A stretch of DNA of 64,000 bases from Phycisphaerae bacterium (GCA_030432595.1 JAUIGU010000007.1:62001-126000); one strand, 5' to 3'. Positions 26,698 to 36,108 are shown, counted from the stretch's first letter. Notes: generated by a model from the sequence alone, not told the origin. Translations and numbers: made by a program.

Positions 26698-27642
26698 TCA
26701 GAAGACCCGCCCCATCACGACCCGATCGACCCGGCGTTCGCCGCGGCCGACGACCGCTCCGGGACAGACCACGCTGCGGACGATCACCGCGCCGGCCTGG
26801 ATCCGGGCCCCGGCCAGGACCACCGAGTCGTGAATGATGGCCGTCTCGTCGATCACGGCCCCGCCCTCAATCACCTGGAAACTGGCCTGCCAGTCCTCCG
26901 CGAACGGGCTGTCGTCGATCAACCGGCCGCCGCGCTGGTGGTAATAGGTGCGCAGCGTCTCGAGGTAGCCCGACAGGGTCCGGAGGGAGCGGGTGGTCGG
27001 TCGCGGCGTGCGGGCGACGTGAACGCGGTGCTGCTTGGCGATCTGCGGCAGGGCCTGTTCATTGAGATCGACGAACCCCACAGGGTTGATCTCCCGCAGA
27101 CACCCGCAGCGGATGAGCATCACGCCGCTGGGCGAGCCGTGTCGGTCACAGATCAGCGTGATATCGGCGTCGTCGGGCGCGTGTTCAGCCAGGGTCTCGG
27201 CCACCGATTGGAACGGCAACTGGGACGCGTGGATCACGAGCAGCCGGGAGTCGTCCGGGTATTCACGGGCCAGATCGTGGAGAAGCCCGCCGGTCCCGCG
27301 ATAGGCGGAAGGGTCGCGCTCGATCCGCATGGCCAATGCCCCGTCCGCGTCGCACGCCTCGTCGATCTGGGCCGACTGATCGACCATCACCCGCACGGGC
27401 AGGGACGCGCGACCCGCGCGTTCCGCTACGCCTTGCAACTGCTCGCACCACGCGTGGAGCACGGTCCGATCCGGCTCGATCGGCATCTCCAGAGGGCTGC
27501 GCCCGGTCGACTTTCGCAGTTGATTGGCGCGGACCGAGCCGGCCAGCATGACCACCGATTCCAAGCCGCGCAGCGGCGCACCGACGCCGCGCGATGCGGA
27601 TCGTGAGCCCAAGGCGTCCTGGCCGGTGCTTTGTAGTCTCAT
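26698..27642 (-). CDS. Degenerate NDP-sugar nucleotidyltransferase-like protein with hexapeptide tail
   Basis: About 314 residues from ATG 27642 (GTG at 27660 possible). The fold order is that of sugar-1-phosphate nucleotidyltransferases: an N-terminal strand and loop ESVVMLAGSVRANQLR, a central GT-A-like region (DADITLICDRHGSPSG), and a C-terminal left-handed-helix tail (GGAVIDETAIIHDSVVLAGA). However, the active loop GxGxRLxPLT and the following KP of the family are not recognisable. It may therefore have a changed or lost transferase activity. It sits between the WecG/TagA-type transferase and the co-polymerase in a same-strand exopolysaccharide cluster. Confidence 0.65.
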   Translation of the reverse strand: MRLQSTGQDALGSRSASRGVGAPLRGLESVVMLAGSVRANQLRKSTGRSPLEMPIEPDRTVLHAWCEQLQGVAERAGRASLPVRVMVDQSAQIDEACDADGALAMRIERDPSAYRGTGGLLHDLAREYPDDSRLLVIHASQLPFQSVAETLAEHAPDDADITLICDRHGSPSGVMLIRCGCLREINPVGFVDLNEQALPQIAKQHRVHVARTPRPTTRSLRTLSGYLETLRTYYHQRGGRLIDDSPFAEDWQASFQVIEGGAVIDETAIIHDSVVLAGARIQAGAVIVRSVVCPGAVVGRGERRVDRVVMGRVF

Positions 27643-27700
27643 TCCCTCAACAACCCCCACTGGTCGCCGACCCTTCGAGTGTCACCGTTCCTTACATCGG

Positions 27701-28555
27701 TCAGGTGACGGGTCCGGCTTTCTCTCCGTCGCGAGGCCCTCTCAGCCGCATTATAACGGCCCGCGTCAGAAACCGGCATGCAAACGGGAAGCCTTCGAGC
27801 AGATACCGGCGGGCCAGCCGACCGGGCTCCTGGGCCAGCCGGTGCATCCACTCCAACCCCGTTTTCTGCATCCAGAGCGGGGCCCGGACGACGTCGCCAC
27901 AGATAAAGCTGAGCGTGATCCCCACGCCAACCCACCAGGCGTCCGACAGGATGCCTTCGTCGCGGAGGTCGCGGATGAGGCGCTCCTGCTTCGGTGACCC
28001 CAGGGCTACAAACACCAGGTCCGCCCCGCTGTCCTCCAGCACCCGGCGGATGGCGTCCATCTGCTCGGGGTGGCGTTCAAAGCCCTTTGGCGGGCAGTGC
28101 GTGCCCGCGATCCGCAGACGCGGGTGTTCCTCGGACAGGACGGCCGCCGCCGCCTCAGCAACGCCGTCGTTGCCGCCGAGCAGAAACACGCTCCGCCCTT
28201 GCCGCGCCGCCTCCTCGGCCAGAACCGGCGCCATCGTCGATCCCGCGACCCGTTCGGGCAGGGGCGTACGGGCCAGGCGACTGGCCCAGACCAGCGGCAT
28301 CCCGTCGGCGACCACGAGCGAGGCCTCGTCAAGCATCGACCGAAACTCGGGGTCAAGGCCCGCCCGGCGCAGGTGATCCAGATTCGAAGTCACGACCCAG
28401 CCACCCCGTCCCGCGTCCAACGCCTCGAACACGCGCTGGACGGTCTCTTCTTGCGTCAGGGCGTCAAACGGGACGCCGTACAACCGGACCCGCGGATCGA
28501 CCGTCAGGGCTTCAGACTCGGGCTGGGGGGTCGGCAAGGCGGTGAGACTGTACAT
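27701..28555 (-). CDS. WecG/TagA/CpsF family glycosyltransferase
   Basis: A 284-residue GT26 enzyme. Family motifs: VVTSNLDHLRRA (substrate loop, Asp as proposed base), VADGMPLVWASRL, FLLGGNDGVAE, and VALGSPKQERLI near residue 200. These enzymes add N-acetylmannosamine(uronate) or related sugars to lipid-linked intermediates at the inner membrane face, for enterobacterial common antigen or teichoic acid linkage units. In this cluster it should extend the lipid-linked repeat started by the sugar transferase at 22487-23914. The C-terminus (LEGFPFACRFLTRAVIMRLRG) fits membrane association. Confidence 0.92.
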   Translation of the reverse strand: MYSLTALPTPQPESEALTVDPRVRLYGVPFDALTQEETVQRVFEALDAGRGGWVVTSNLDHLRRAGLDPEFRSMLDEASLVVADGMPLVWASRLARTPLPERVAGSTMAPVLAEEAARQGRSVFLLGGNDGVAEAAAAVLSEEHPRLRIAGTHCPPKGFERHPEQMDAIRRVLEDSGADLVFVALGSPKQERLIRDLRDEGILSDAWWVGVGITLSFICGDVVRAPLWMQKTGLEWMHRLAQEPGRLARRYLLEGFPFACRFLTRAVIMRLRGPRDGEKAGPVT

Positions 28556-28656
28556 CGTCTGAAATCCGGATCAGGCGGCCTGGGCACGCAAGCAGTAATC
28601 GGGCCGTTCCGGCCGAATGACCATCAACGTTCATCGGTCGATCCCGCCCGGCTCAT

Positions 28657-29973
28657 TCAAACCCCGGCGGTTTCTCGCCGGGTCGCCCGGCCGTAGCAAA
28701 ACAAGCCCAGAATCGCCAGGGCGGAAGGTTCGGGGATGACGGAAATGGCGCCGCTGCTGAGAAGCCCGCCGTACCAGACGTGGGCCATCAGTTCGTAGCC
28801 GTTGCCGTTGGGGTGGATGCCGTCGCGGTAGTCCAGGCCGCCGTTGAAATTCACCTGATCGCTGTCGCCGTCCTGGTCGGGATCGACGCCGAACAGACCC
28901 TGGTTCCAGCGCAGGTCGTTGGCGGTGAGCGCCGCGTCGTAGAACGCCCCGGAGGCCTCGTCAAACCGCAGGAACCAGTCGGCGTAGTCGGGGCCGTTCA
29001 GGTCGGCCTCATCGACCAGTTGCCCGCCCACCGTCTGGCTCTGCTCGTTGAACACGCCCCCGCTGCCGTACGGCTGATCGACCACGCCGTCGTTGCGGAA
29101 TTGTTGCAGGTCGTACGCGGGGTCGGTCAAGTCGATGGTGAAGAAATCAACCACGGTGATCGCCTTGCGCATGTTCAACGACAGCGAAGCGACCACGGCG
29201 TCGATCGCGTTGTTGTACGCGAGGACGTTATTGAACACCGTGTCGTTGATGTTGTCGGTGTTGGGCGCACCGCGCCCCTCGGTCCGGGAATCGACGCCGC
29301 GCGGAATGATCTTGGCGAGCAGGATGTCGGTGTCGTCCGCCGCGCCTGTCAACAGTCCGGCCGACGTCAGATCCGACTCCAACCCGGTCAACAACCGGTA
29401 GAGCTGGCTGTCCGCGGCGTTGTCGCTGTACGAGCCGGGGTTGGGCGTGACGGCCAGCGAGCTGGGCCCCATGTCGTTGGTGCCGATGTGAAGCAGCACC
29501 GCGTCGGGACCCTTGCCCTGCGAGGCCAGCGTCGGGATCAGGCCGCCCGCGTTGGCGAACGCCGCATCCGCAATGTCGTCGCCGTCCTCATCGTTGCGCA
29601 GGCTCCACAGCAGCGAGCCTCGGTCGGTGGCGCCCAGTCGATCCGCGCTGGCCCCCGGGATGCCGTAGAACGGGTCGCTGCCGTTGAGTTCGCGGACGGG
29701 CGAAGGGTCAAAAGACCACGTCGGCGGACGGGTGTACTGATCCGTCATCGAGCCGACAAACTCGTAGTCGATGTCGTTGGCCGAAAGCAGGTCGCCAAGC
29801 GGCCCGCGGTAGCCGTACTGGAACTCGGCCCCCCAGCCCCACGTGATCGAATCGCCCAGCGGCAGGATGCGGAGCGGGTCTGCCCCCGACGCCACCGACA
29901 CCGAGACCGCCAGGCCCGCCGCGGCGACCGGTCGCGCGAGGCGGAGTCGGATTCGTGATGAAAACTGCCTCAC
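28657..29973 (-). CDS. Secreted SGNH/GDSL hydrolase with PEP-CTERM tail
   Basis: About 438 residues from GTG 29973, chosen because AAGG lies ten bases upstream and a signal peptide (ARPVAAAGLAVSVSVASGA) follows directly. Catalytic blocks of SGNH esterases are present: GDS in ILPLGDSITWG at residues 40-42, HIGTNDMG (block III), and DGIHPNGNGY near the end (block V Asp and His). The last residues, VIPEPSALAILGLFCYGRATRR, give a PEP-CTERM sorting tail; there is no dockerin-like doublet here, unlike the other three such proteins. Embedded in the exopolysaccharide cluster, it may deacylate a surface glycan (inference). Confidence 0.85.
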   Translation of the reverse strand: MRQFSSRIRLRLARPVAAAGLAVSVSVASGADPLRILPLGDSITWGWGAEFQYGYRGPLGDLLSANDIDYEFVGSMTDQYTRPPTWSFDPSPVRELNGSDPFYGIPGASADRLGATDRGSLLWSLRNDEDGDDIADAAFANAGGLIPTLASQGKGPDAVLLHIGTNDMGPSSLAVTPNPGSYSDNAADSQLYRLLTGLESDLTSAGLLTGAADDTDILLAKIIPRGVDSRTEGRGAPNTDNINDTVFNNVLAYNNAIDAVVASLSLNMRKAITVVDFFTIDLTDPAYDLQQFRNDGVVDQPYGSGGVFNEQSQTVGGQLVDEADLNGPDYADWFLRFDEASGAFYDAALTANDLRWNQGLFGVDPDQDGDSDQVNFNGGLDYRDGIHPNGNGYELMAHVWYGGLLSSGAISVIPEPSALAILGLFCYGRATRRETAGV

Positions 29974-30132
29974 GTTGGAATGACCTTTCTGCTCGCTTGC
30001 GGGAAAGCATAGCCCCTGAACACAACGGCCCGCTCGTCGAGCGGCGTCACGCGCCAAAACGATAAAAACTATCTGCCGCCGGGCAAACGAACACCCGTCG
30101 CCCCACAAAGAAATGGACCGTCTGTAACGGTT

Positions 30133-31179
30133 TTACGCCCCGCGTGGCGTCGGGGCCGGGGTGTTTTCCACGGCCGAGGCGTCGGCACCCGCAGCGTCGG
30201 CGTTGCCCGCGACATGTGTCCCCCGCCCGACGCCCGCCGCGGCGACGCCCAGGGCGCACAGCACCGCGTAGCCGATCACCGACCAGGCCACGTCCCGCAG
30301 CCGCAGCAAGAGCGCCACGAGCACGCCCAGCTCCCAGCTCATCCCCATCGCCTCGAACGTCTGTCCGAACGCGGCCTCCCAAAGCCCCGCCCCGTTGAGC
30401 GAGATGGGCAGCAGCGTGATGATCAACACCATCGGCACGCAGACCGAAACCGCCCACAGCCCCTCGTGCCGCCCCACCGCCTCGGCCGCAATGGTCGTGC
30501 CCACGATGCAGAGCACATAAAACAGCACCGAGAGCACCAACGCCACGACGAGTTCACGCGGGTACTGCCGATACTCCCACAACGAGTCCTGAAAATCATG
30601 AACCTTGGTTAGCGCTTTCTTGGCCGGCCCGATGTGCCCGAGCCAACGGTCCAACAAACGGGTGATCCGTCGGCTGATGACCACGACCATCACGGTCAAT
30701 GCGAACGTCAGCCCCAGGCCGACCCCCACGACCAACTCTGTGTGCGGCCAGAGCGCGGGCGCTTCGACCAGTGACACCACGGCCAGAACGATCAGCACCG
30801 CCAGCCCGGTAAACCGTTCGGCCACGATGGACCCGTACGCAAGGTGCCCGTCTCTGCATTTGCGCCGTAGCATCTCGGCGCGCACGACATCGCCGCCGGA
30901 ACTGGTCGGCAGGAGGTTGTTGTAAAACTGTCCCGCGACGTACATGCCAAAGAGGGGTTTGAACCCCACATCAACGCCACGGACCGCCAACAGGCGTTGC
31001 CACTTCCAAACGCTGACGGCGACCAGCGCCGGTGCCGACAACGCGAGCATGGCGACCCAGAACGGGCTCACGCCGGTGACCTTGCCCAGCACCAGTGACC
31101 AGTCCGTGGTCCAGATCACATACATCACCAGCAGCGCGCTGACGAGGGCCATGGGCAGCTTTTTGATCGCTCTCTTCAT
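30133..31179 (-). CDS. Lysylphosphatidylglycerol-synthase-type flippase-like membrane protein (UPF0104/YbhN-like)
   Basis: A 348-residue polytopic membrane protein with about eight helices. The signature GMYVAGQFYNNLLPTSSGGDVVRAEMLRR near residues 75-105 and the later LPISLNGAGLWEAAF are typical of the LPG synthase transmembrane domain family, whose stand-alone members sit in lipid and glycan export clusters. There is no C-terminal aminoacyl-transfer domain, only an Ala-rich tail, so lysyl-PG synthesis is not expected. The ATG at 31179 overlaps the stop of the acyltransferase (ATGA), implying coupling. A role in moving a lipid-linked glycan is inference. Confidence 0.85.
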   Translation of the reverse strand: MKRAIKKLPMALVSALLVMYVIWTTDWSLVLGKVTGVSPFWVAMLALSAPALVAVSVWKWQRLLAVRGVDVGFKPLFGMYVAGQFYNNLLPTSSGGDVVRAEMLRRKCRDGHLAYGSIVAERFTGLAVLIVLAVVSLVEAPALWPHTELVVGVGLGLTFALTVMVVVISRRITRLLDRWLGHIGPAKKALTKVHDFQDSLWEYRQYPRELVVALVLSVLFYVLCIVGTTIAAEAVGRHEGLWAVSVCVPMVLIITLLPISLNGAGLWEAAFGQTFEAMGMSWELGVLVALLLRLRDVAWSVIGYAVLCALGVAAAGVGRGTHVAGNADAAGADASAVENTPAPTPRGA

Positions 31180-31976
31180 GACCTCAGGCCCACCGGCCGG
31201 GCGGGGATCCCTTGGGCGATGGCGAAAGGCGGGATATCCCGCGTCACCACGGCCCCGGCCCCGATCACGGCGCCCGTGCCGATACGGACACCGTCCATGA
31301 CCCGCACGCCGACCCCCAGCCACACGTCGTCACCGATCACGATCGGGCCGCGCGTGACCGTCGGCTGGTCCATCATCGGCGTACCGCTGCGTTCGATCCC
31401 GTGGCGCGAGCCCCCGAAATAGCATTGCGGGCCGGTCATAACGTCTCGACCGAACTCGACCCCGCCGGTCCCGACGATCTGGCTGTGTGTCCCGATAACG
31501 CAGTGGTCGCCGATGTCCAGCGTCCCCCGCTTGACCTGAACCACGCAGAACCGCCCGACCAGCACGTCCGCCCCGATGCTGAAACCTTCGGGGTCTGCGC
31601 CCCGCGCGCACAGCAGGACGTTGTCGTCGATCGCAGTCCGGTCCCCCAGCGACATCTTCCCGGGGTGACGCAGCGACACCGCGACCCCCCACTTGAGGTT
31701 CGCCCCGGCCCGATTCAGCAGGCGGCCATAAAGCTTCCGCCGCAACCAGTACCCGGCCGCCCCGGTCCGCCCACGGCTCACCGCCTGGATCAAGTCGTAA
31801 CGCAGCCACGACCACAGCCCGGCCTCTCCGACAAAAAACCGGTTGTAAAGCTCGACCGGGCCCGCGTCGTCGTCACGCAGTTGGTCCATCATCAGGGGCT
31901 TCTCGTCGGGCGTGATCACGGCCTCATGCGCCGCGCCCTCCGCCTCGCTCGAAACCATCTGCGATGCACCCATCAT
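31176..31976 (-). CDS. Hexapeptide-repeat acyltransferase (WbbJ/maltose O-acetyltransferase-like)
   Basis: A 266-residue left-handed beta-helix acyltransferase. The repeats run from about residue 110 to 255, with the CoA-binding region IVIGDDVWLGVGVRVMDGV, then GAVIGAGAVVTRDIPPFAIAQGIPARPVG, the typical xylose/WbbJ-type C-terminus. A putative active-site His lies in the GGSRHG loop. It probably acetylates a sugar of the surface polysaccharide. The roughly 100-residue N-terminus is helical and not part of the core fold. Translationally coupled to the flippase-like gene downstream. Confidence 0.87.
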   Translation of the reverse strand: MMGASQMVSSEAEGAAHEAVITPDEKPLMMDQLRDDDAGPVELYNRFFVGEAGLWSWLRYDLIQAVSRGRTGAAGYWLRRKLYGRLLNRAGANLKWGVAVSLRHPGKMSLGDRTAIDDNVLLCARGADPEGFSIGADVLVGRFCVVQVKRGTLDIGDHCVIGTHSQIVGTGGVEFGRDVMTGPQCYFGGSRHGIERSGTPMMDQPTVTRGPIVIGDDVWLGVGVRVMDGVRIGTGAVIGAGAVVTRDIPPFAIAQGIPARPVGLRS

Positions 31977-32106
31977 TGAACCTCATATCGGCCATTCGGA
32001 TCGCCCATCGTAGCGTAGCCGCACCGACAGACTGGCCCGGGCAACGCCCCGACTGATATGAACTCAAGATGGACGGCACCCACCCGCCTCAAACGCCCGC
32101 TTTGGC

Positions 32107-32754
32107 TTACATCCCCGCCGCGGCCGCCATCCGCACCAGATCAGCGAGCGAACTGGCCCCCATCTTCTCCATCACGTGGGCCCGGTGGACCTCGACCGTC
32201 TTGTGCGAAAGCCCCAGTTCCGAGGCGATCTGCTTGTTGAGCTTGCCCACCACGACCATCGACATGACCTCGCTCTCGCGCGGCGTCAGCCGGGACATGC
32301 GCTGACGGATGGTTTCGAGGTGCTGCTCGACAATGCGCTGGTCCTGGTCACGGGCCAAGGCGTCCCGAACGCGGTCGAGCAACGCCTGATCGGAGAAAGG
32401 TTTCTCGATGAAATCGACGCAGCCGGTCTTGAACGCTTTCACCGCAGCCGTCACGTCGCCGTGTCCGGTGATCATGATGATCGGGATCCGGCATTCCATC
32501 GCACGCAGCTTCTCGGCCAACTCCAGCCCCGACATGCCCGGCAGGCGCAGGTCCGCCACCAGACACCCCGCGACGGGGCCCGCTTCGAGACGCGCCAGAA
32601 AATCGTCGGCGCAGCCGAACGCCTCGACCGCCTGTTCCACCGACTCGATCAGCCAGCACAAAGAGTCCCGAACGTCCGGGTCGTCATCCACGACGTAAAC
32701 CACGGGTTGCAGCGATTCGGTCGAATCCAAAACAAGCTCTTGCGTGTCAAGCAT
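32107..32754 (-). CDS. Response regulator, FixJ/NarL-like (REC plus LuxR HTH)
   Basis: A 215-residue transcription factor. The receiver domain spans about residues 17-130, with acidic pocket VVDDD, phospho-acceptor Asp68 in VADLRLPGMSG, Thr/Ser in MITGHGD and Lys in EKPFSD. The LuxR-type helix-turn-helix spans about 150-210 (LTPRESEVMSMVVVGKLNKQIASELGLSHKTVEVHRAHVMEKMG). This is the FixJ/TtrR subfamily layout. The sensor kinase just upstream on the same strand is its likely partner. Target genes unknown. Confidence 0.93.
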   Translation of the reverse strand: MLDTQELVLDSTESLQPVVYVVDDDPDVRDSLCWLIESVEQAVEAFGCADDFLARLEAGPVAGCLVADLRLPGMSGLELAEKLRAMECRIPIIMITGHGDVTAAVKAFKTGCVDFIEKPFSDQALLDRVRDALARDQDQRIVEQHLETIRQRMSRLTPRESEVMSMVVVGKLNKQIASELGLSHKTVEVHRAHVMEKMGASSLADLVRMAAAAGM

Positions 32755-32862
32755 GATGTCGCCCTCCCCGATTCACTCTCGAACCAGAATATCGAAGACC
32801 TCGCCAAGCAGAACCCCGATTGTAATCCACGATTCGGGATTCGCACGAACTCACGCTAGGGG

Positions 32863-34977
32863 TTATCCCGTGGATGCGTTCGATGATTTACCCGCAGACT
32901 CGTCAGCAACAGTTGGAAGTTCGGCGCACGGCGGCAGGGTCAGGTGCATGGTGACGCCGCCGAGGACATTTCGGGCGGCCCACAACCGGCCCCCGTGCGC
33001 CTCGGCGATCGATTGACTGATGGTCAGGCCCAAACCCATGCCTTCCGACTTGGTCGTGAAGAACGGGTCGAACAACTGACGGAGCTGCTCGTCGTCAAGC
33101 CCGTGCCCGCGATCTTCGACAGAAAGCCGAACCGAGTTGTCTTGGTCCGTCGATGTCGAAAGCTTCACCATCCGCCGTTCCGCCGGTTGTTCGGCGACCG
33201 CGTCGATCGCGTTGCGCAGCAGGTTCAGGATGACCTGCTGGATCTGGATGCGATCGACACGGCAACACGGGGACGGCTCCGACAGGTCCGTCGCCAACTC
33301 CACGCTCTGGGCCCGGACGTCGGCGCTGTTGAGTTCGATCACCTCGTTGACGAGCGTGTTCAGGTCGGTGTCGATGCTGTCCGTGGTTCGCCGATCGACA
33401 AAACTGCGGAGCCGGCGGATCATCTGTCCGGCACGCGTTGATTGGTCCGAGATGCGCTGGAGGACGTTCCGGGCCGTCTCGATGTCGACCGTTTGGTTTT
33501 TGAACCGCACGAGTGCGCCGGCGGCGTAGTTGCTGATGGCGGCGAGCGGCTGGTTGAGTTCATGCGCGAGGCCGGACGCCAGCTCGCCCATCATGGTCAG
33601 GCGGATCGAGTGCGCGAGCTCATCCCGGTGCAGCCGCGCCATCTGCTCGTCGTGCCGTCGCCGGGTCACGTCACGCTGGACCGAGACCCAGTGCGTCACA
33701 CGCCCGTCGGGTTGACGAACCGGAGCGATGTTCCACTCGACCCGGTAGGGCGTGCCGTCTTTGCGGTAGTTGACGGTCTCCGCCTCGTGCGACGTGCCCT
33801 GGACAAGGCTCTTTCGTAAGGCCTTCAGCACGTTCTGATCCGTCGATGGCCCCTGCAACACACGGGGTGTCAGACCTTCGATCTCTTCAGCGGCATACCC
33901 AGTCAATTCGGTGAAGGCCGGATTGACGTAGACGATCTTCGGGCCGGGCGGTTCGACCTGGGCGTCCGTAATCACGACGGCTTCCTGGACCTCATTGACC
34001 GCGGCCTGCACGAGGCGAAGGCGCTGTTCCGCTTCCCGGCGGATGGTGATGTCGCGGGTCACCACCACCAACTCCTGTTCGTCCGGGTTCATGCGGCGGC
34101 TGGCCGACTCGACCCAGCGGTAGGTCCCGGCCCGAGTCAGAAACCGGTAGACGCGGTGCACCTCGCGTTTTGAATCGGACATGATCTCGGGCCGCGCCGA
34201 GATCACCGTGTCCCGGTCGTCGGGATGCACGAACTCGCGGGGCAGACGACCGATGATCTCGTCCGGCTCCCAGCCCAGTTCCCGGGTGATCGCCGGCGAG
34301 ACGTACAGGAAACGCCCGTCCAGTGAATGGCGCGAGATGATGTCGATCGCGTTTTCGGCGAGCACCCGGAACCGCGCTTCGGACTCGCGCAGCGCTGTCG
34401 TGCGTTCCTCGACCCGCTGTTCCAACCGGGTATTGAGGGTTCGCAGTTCCTGGAGCAACTGCGTGTTGACGATCGCGGCGGCGATGTGGTTGGCGACGAT
34501 CTGGAGGTGGTCGAGGTCGCGTTCCGTGAACGCGTAGGTGTCGTCGATGCTGAAAAGACCGACGACGCCGACGACGCGGTCGGCCACGAGCATCGGAACG
34601 CCGCAGAACGAGCGGAACTTGAACGCGTCCGGGTTCGCGCGGTACTTCTCGGCCGTGATCGGGTCGGAGGCGACGTCGCAGATGTTTACGCCCCGCCGGC
34701 TCCCGATCATGATCGCGGCGATGCCCTCGTCGGCAGGCATCTTGGTGTTGAGCTTCGGCCCCGGGATGCCGCGCGAGGCGATCAGGTGCAGCTCGCCGTT
34801 TTCCAGAAGCCGCGCGACGGACGCGTCGGCCGAAAAACCCTGGCAGAGTTGGGCGACGATGTCGGCTGCCATGTCGTTCAACGACCGCGCACCGATCGGG
34901 TCCGCGGTGGCTTTGGCGATCAGGGCCAGCCGGCGGTCGAGGAACTCCGAGTCATTCCGGGGGTATCGGGTCGGCAT
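32863..34977 (-). CDS. Hybrid-sensing histidine kinase: GAF-PAS-PAS-HisKA-HATPase
   Basis: A 704-residue soluble sensor kinase. Order: GAF (about 15-160, VVGVVGLFSIDDTYAF), a short coiled coil, PAS (about 195-320, with PAC VESASRRMN), PAS (about 325-445, YVNPAFTELTGYAAEEIEG), HisKA with the phospho-acceptor His near 470 (ASGLAHELNQPLAAISNYA), and HATPase (about 570-690, RGHGLDDEQLRQLF, SEGMGLGLTIS). The kinase core is of the FixL/TodS type. No transmembrane helix is seen, so the signal is intracellular, perhaps redox or a small ligand. It precedes the FixJ-like regulator by 108 bases. Confidence 0.93.
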   Translation of the reverse strand: MPTRYPRNDSEFLDRRLALIAKATADPIGARSLNDMAADIVAQLCQGFSADASVARLLENGELHLIASRGIPGPKLNTKMPADEGIAAIMIGSRRGVNICDVASDPITAEKYRANPDAFKFRSFCGVPMLVADRVVGVVGLFSIDDTYAFTERDLDHLQIVANHIAAAIVNTQLLQELRTLNTRLEQRVEERTTALRESEARFRVLAENAIDIISRHSLDGRFLYVSPAITRELGWEPDEIIGRLPREFVHPDDRDTVISARPEIMSDSKREVHRVYRFLTRAGTYRWVESASRRMNPDEQELVVVTRDITIRREAEQRLRLVQAAVNEVQEAVVITDAQVEPPGPKIVYVNPAFTELTGYAAEEIEGLTPRVLQGPSTDQNVLKALRKSLVQGTSHEAETVNYRKDGTPYRVEWNIAPVRQPDGRVTHWVSVQRDVTRRRHDEQMARLHRDELAHSIRLTMMGELASGLAHELNQPLAAISNYAAGALVRFKNQTVDIETARNVLQRISDQSTRAGQMIRRLRSFVDRRTTDSIDTDLNTLVNEVIELNSADVRAQSVELATDLSEPSPCCRVDRIQIQQVILNLLRNAIDAVAEQPAERRMVKLSTSTDQDNSVRLSVEDRGHGLDDEQLRQLFDPFFTTKSEGMGLGLTISQSIAEAHGGRLWAARNVLGGVTMHLTLPPCAELPTVADESAGKSSNASTG

Positions 34978-35004
34978 CGCTCACACCACGAACCGGATTG
35001 TATT

Positions 35005-35844
35005 TCACGCCGAACGCATCGCATCAACAATCTTCCGCACCCGCGCCGCATCCACCGGTGCATCGACGCAACCGCCCTGCTTGCATGCCGTGCCCACGAT
35101 CCATCCGTCGGCGTGGGGCGCGAGCGCGGTCACCGTCTCGGCCGTAACCCCGCTGCCGACCAGCACGGGCGCAGCCCCCACCGCCGCTTTGACCTCGGCG
35201 AGCCGGTCCACGTCCGTCGGCCGGCCCGTCCCTTCGCCCGAGACGATCACGGCGTCCGCGCCGGCCCGCGACACCAGGTCCGCCGCCTCGGCCCGGACCG
35301 GACGGTCCGCCAGGGGCGCCGCGTGCTTGACGCGGACATCCGCGAACACCGCAACATGGCTCAGCCCCAGCGATGCCCGCAAACGCATGACTTCCGCCGC
35401 CCGGCCTTCGATCACCCCCTGATCCGTGACGTACGTCCCGACCAACACGTTCACGCGAATGAACGATCCGCCCACCGCCGCCGCCACTGCGAGTGCAGCC
35501 GCAGCGTCGTTCCGCAACACGTTGATCCCCAGCGGCAGGTCCACCGCATCCCGCACCCGCAACGCCGCGGCGGTCATGTGGGCCACGGTCTCCGCCGGCA
35601 CCGGTCCGCCGAAAAAAGGCACGTCCCCGAAGTTCTCCAGCATCAGGCCGTCCACCCCGCCCTCGGCCAAGGCCCGCGCGTCGGCGACCGCACGGCCCAA
35701 CACCCCGTCCGGCCAGACGCCGTCGGAACCCGCTCGATACCCAGGCGACCCCGGCAGCGGCGCCAGATGCACCATGCCGATCACCGGACGCGCGACACCG
35801 CGCCAGGACGGGACGCGCTCGAGAATCGTTTCGGGCCACGGCAT
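35005..35844 (-). CDS. BtpA/SgcQ family TIM-barrel protein
   Basis: A 279-residue single-domain protein matching the BtpA family: GMVHLAPLPGSPGY near residue 25, LAEGGVDGLMLENFGDVPF, LPLGINVLRNDAAAALA, FIRVNVLVG and ADAVIVSGEGTGRPT. BtpA was named for a role in photosystem I accumulation in cyanobacteria, but most members occur in non-photosynthetic organisms and SgcQ sits in a sugar operon, so the real activity is unknown. The nearby genes give no clear pathway. Its start faces the divergent MBL hydrolase gene across a 264-base intergenic region. Confidence 0.88.
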   Translation of the reverse strand: MPWPETILERVPSWRGVARPVIGMVHLAPLPGSPGYRAGSDGVWPDGVLGRAVADARALAEGGVDGLMLENFGDVPFFGGPVPAETVAHMTAAALRVRDAVDLPLGINVLRNDAAAALAVAAAVGGSFIRVNVLVGTYVTDQGVIEGRAAEVMRLRASLGLSHVAVFADVRVKHAAPLADRPVRAEAADLVSRAGADAVIVSGEGTGRPTDVDRLAEVKAAVGAAPVLVGSGVTAETVTALAPHADGWIVGTACKQGGCVDAPVDAARVRKIVDAMRSA

Positions 35845-35868
35845 CCCCGAAAGCTACCACGCCCCGGG

Positions 35869-35897
35869 TTGCTCGACCACGCCCGACCCGGGATAAT
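35869..35897 (+). promoter_or_regulatory. Predicted sigma-70 promoter for the MBL hydrolase operon
   Basis: TTGCTC (35869-35874), 17-base spacer, GATAAT (35892-35897). Transcription would begin near 35904, giving a leader of about 205 bases before the ATG at 36109. Confidence 0.5.
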
Positions 35898-35904
35898 CCT
35901 CCTC

Positions 35905-35922
35905 CCACGCCGCGTGGCGTGG
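35905..35922 (+). repeat. Hairpin at the predicted 5' end of the MBL hydrolase mRNA
   Basis: CCACGCC, loop GCGT, GGCGTGG: a perfect 7-bp stem with a 4-base loop, beginning at the predicted transcription start. It could protect the mRNA 5' end or act as a regulatory structure; nothing more can be said from sequence. Confidence 0.5.
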
Positions 35923-36108
35923 TCAAGGTTGGTCGGGTTCGGGCCTCGATAAACGGTTCGAGCCAGTCGGCGTGCGGCCCGAACAGAGCGCACACCGCGG
36001 GTGCGAACCCCGCAACGACCGATTCGCCCTTTCGGGTTCGGCGTCGAATACGCAGCGGTCGCCCGCCCCGTCCCTTTCCGCCACCGACCGCTGACGCTCA
36101 AGCCGCAC

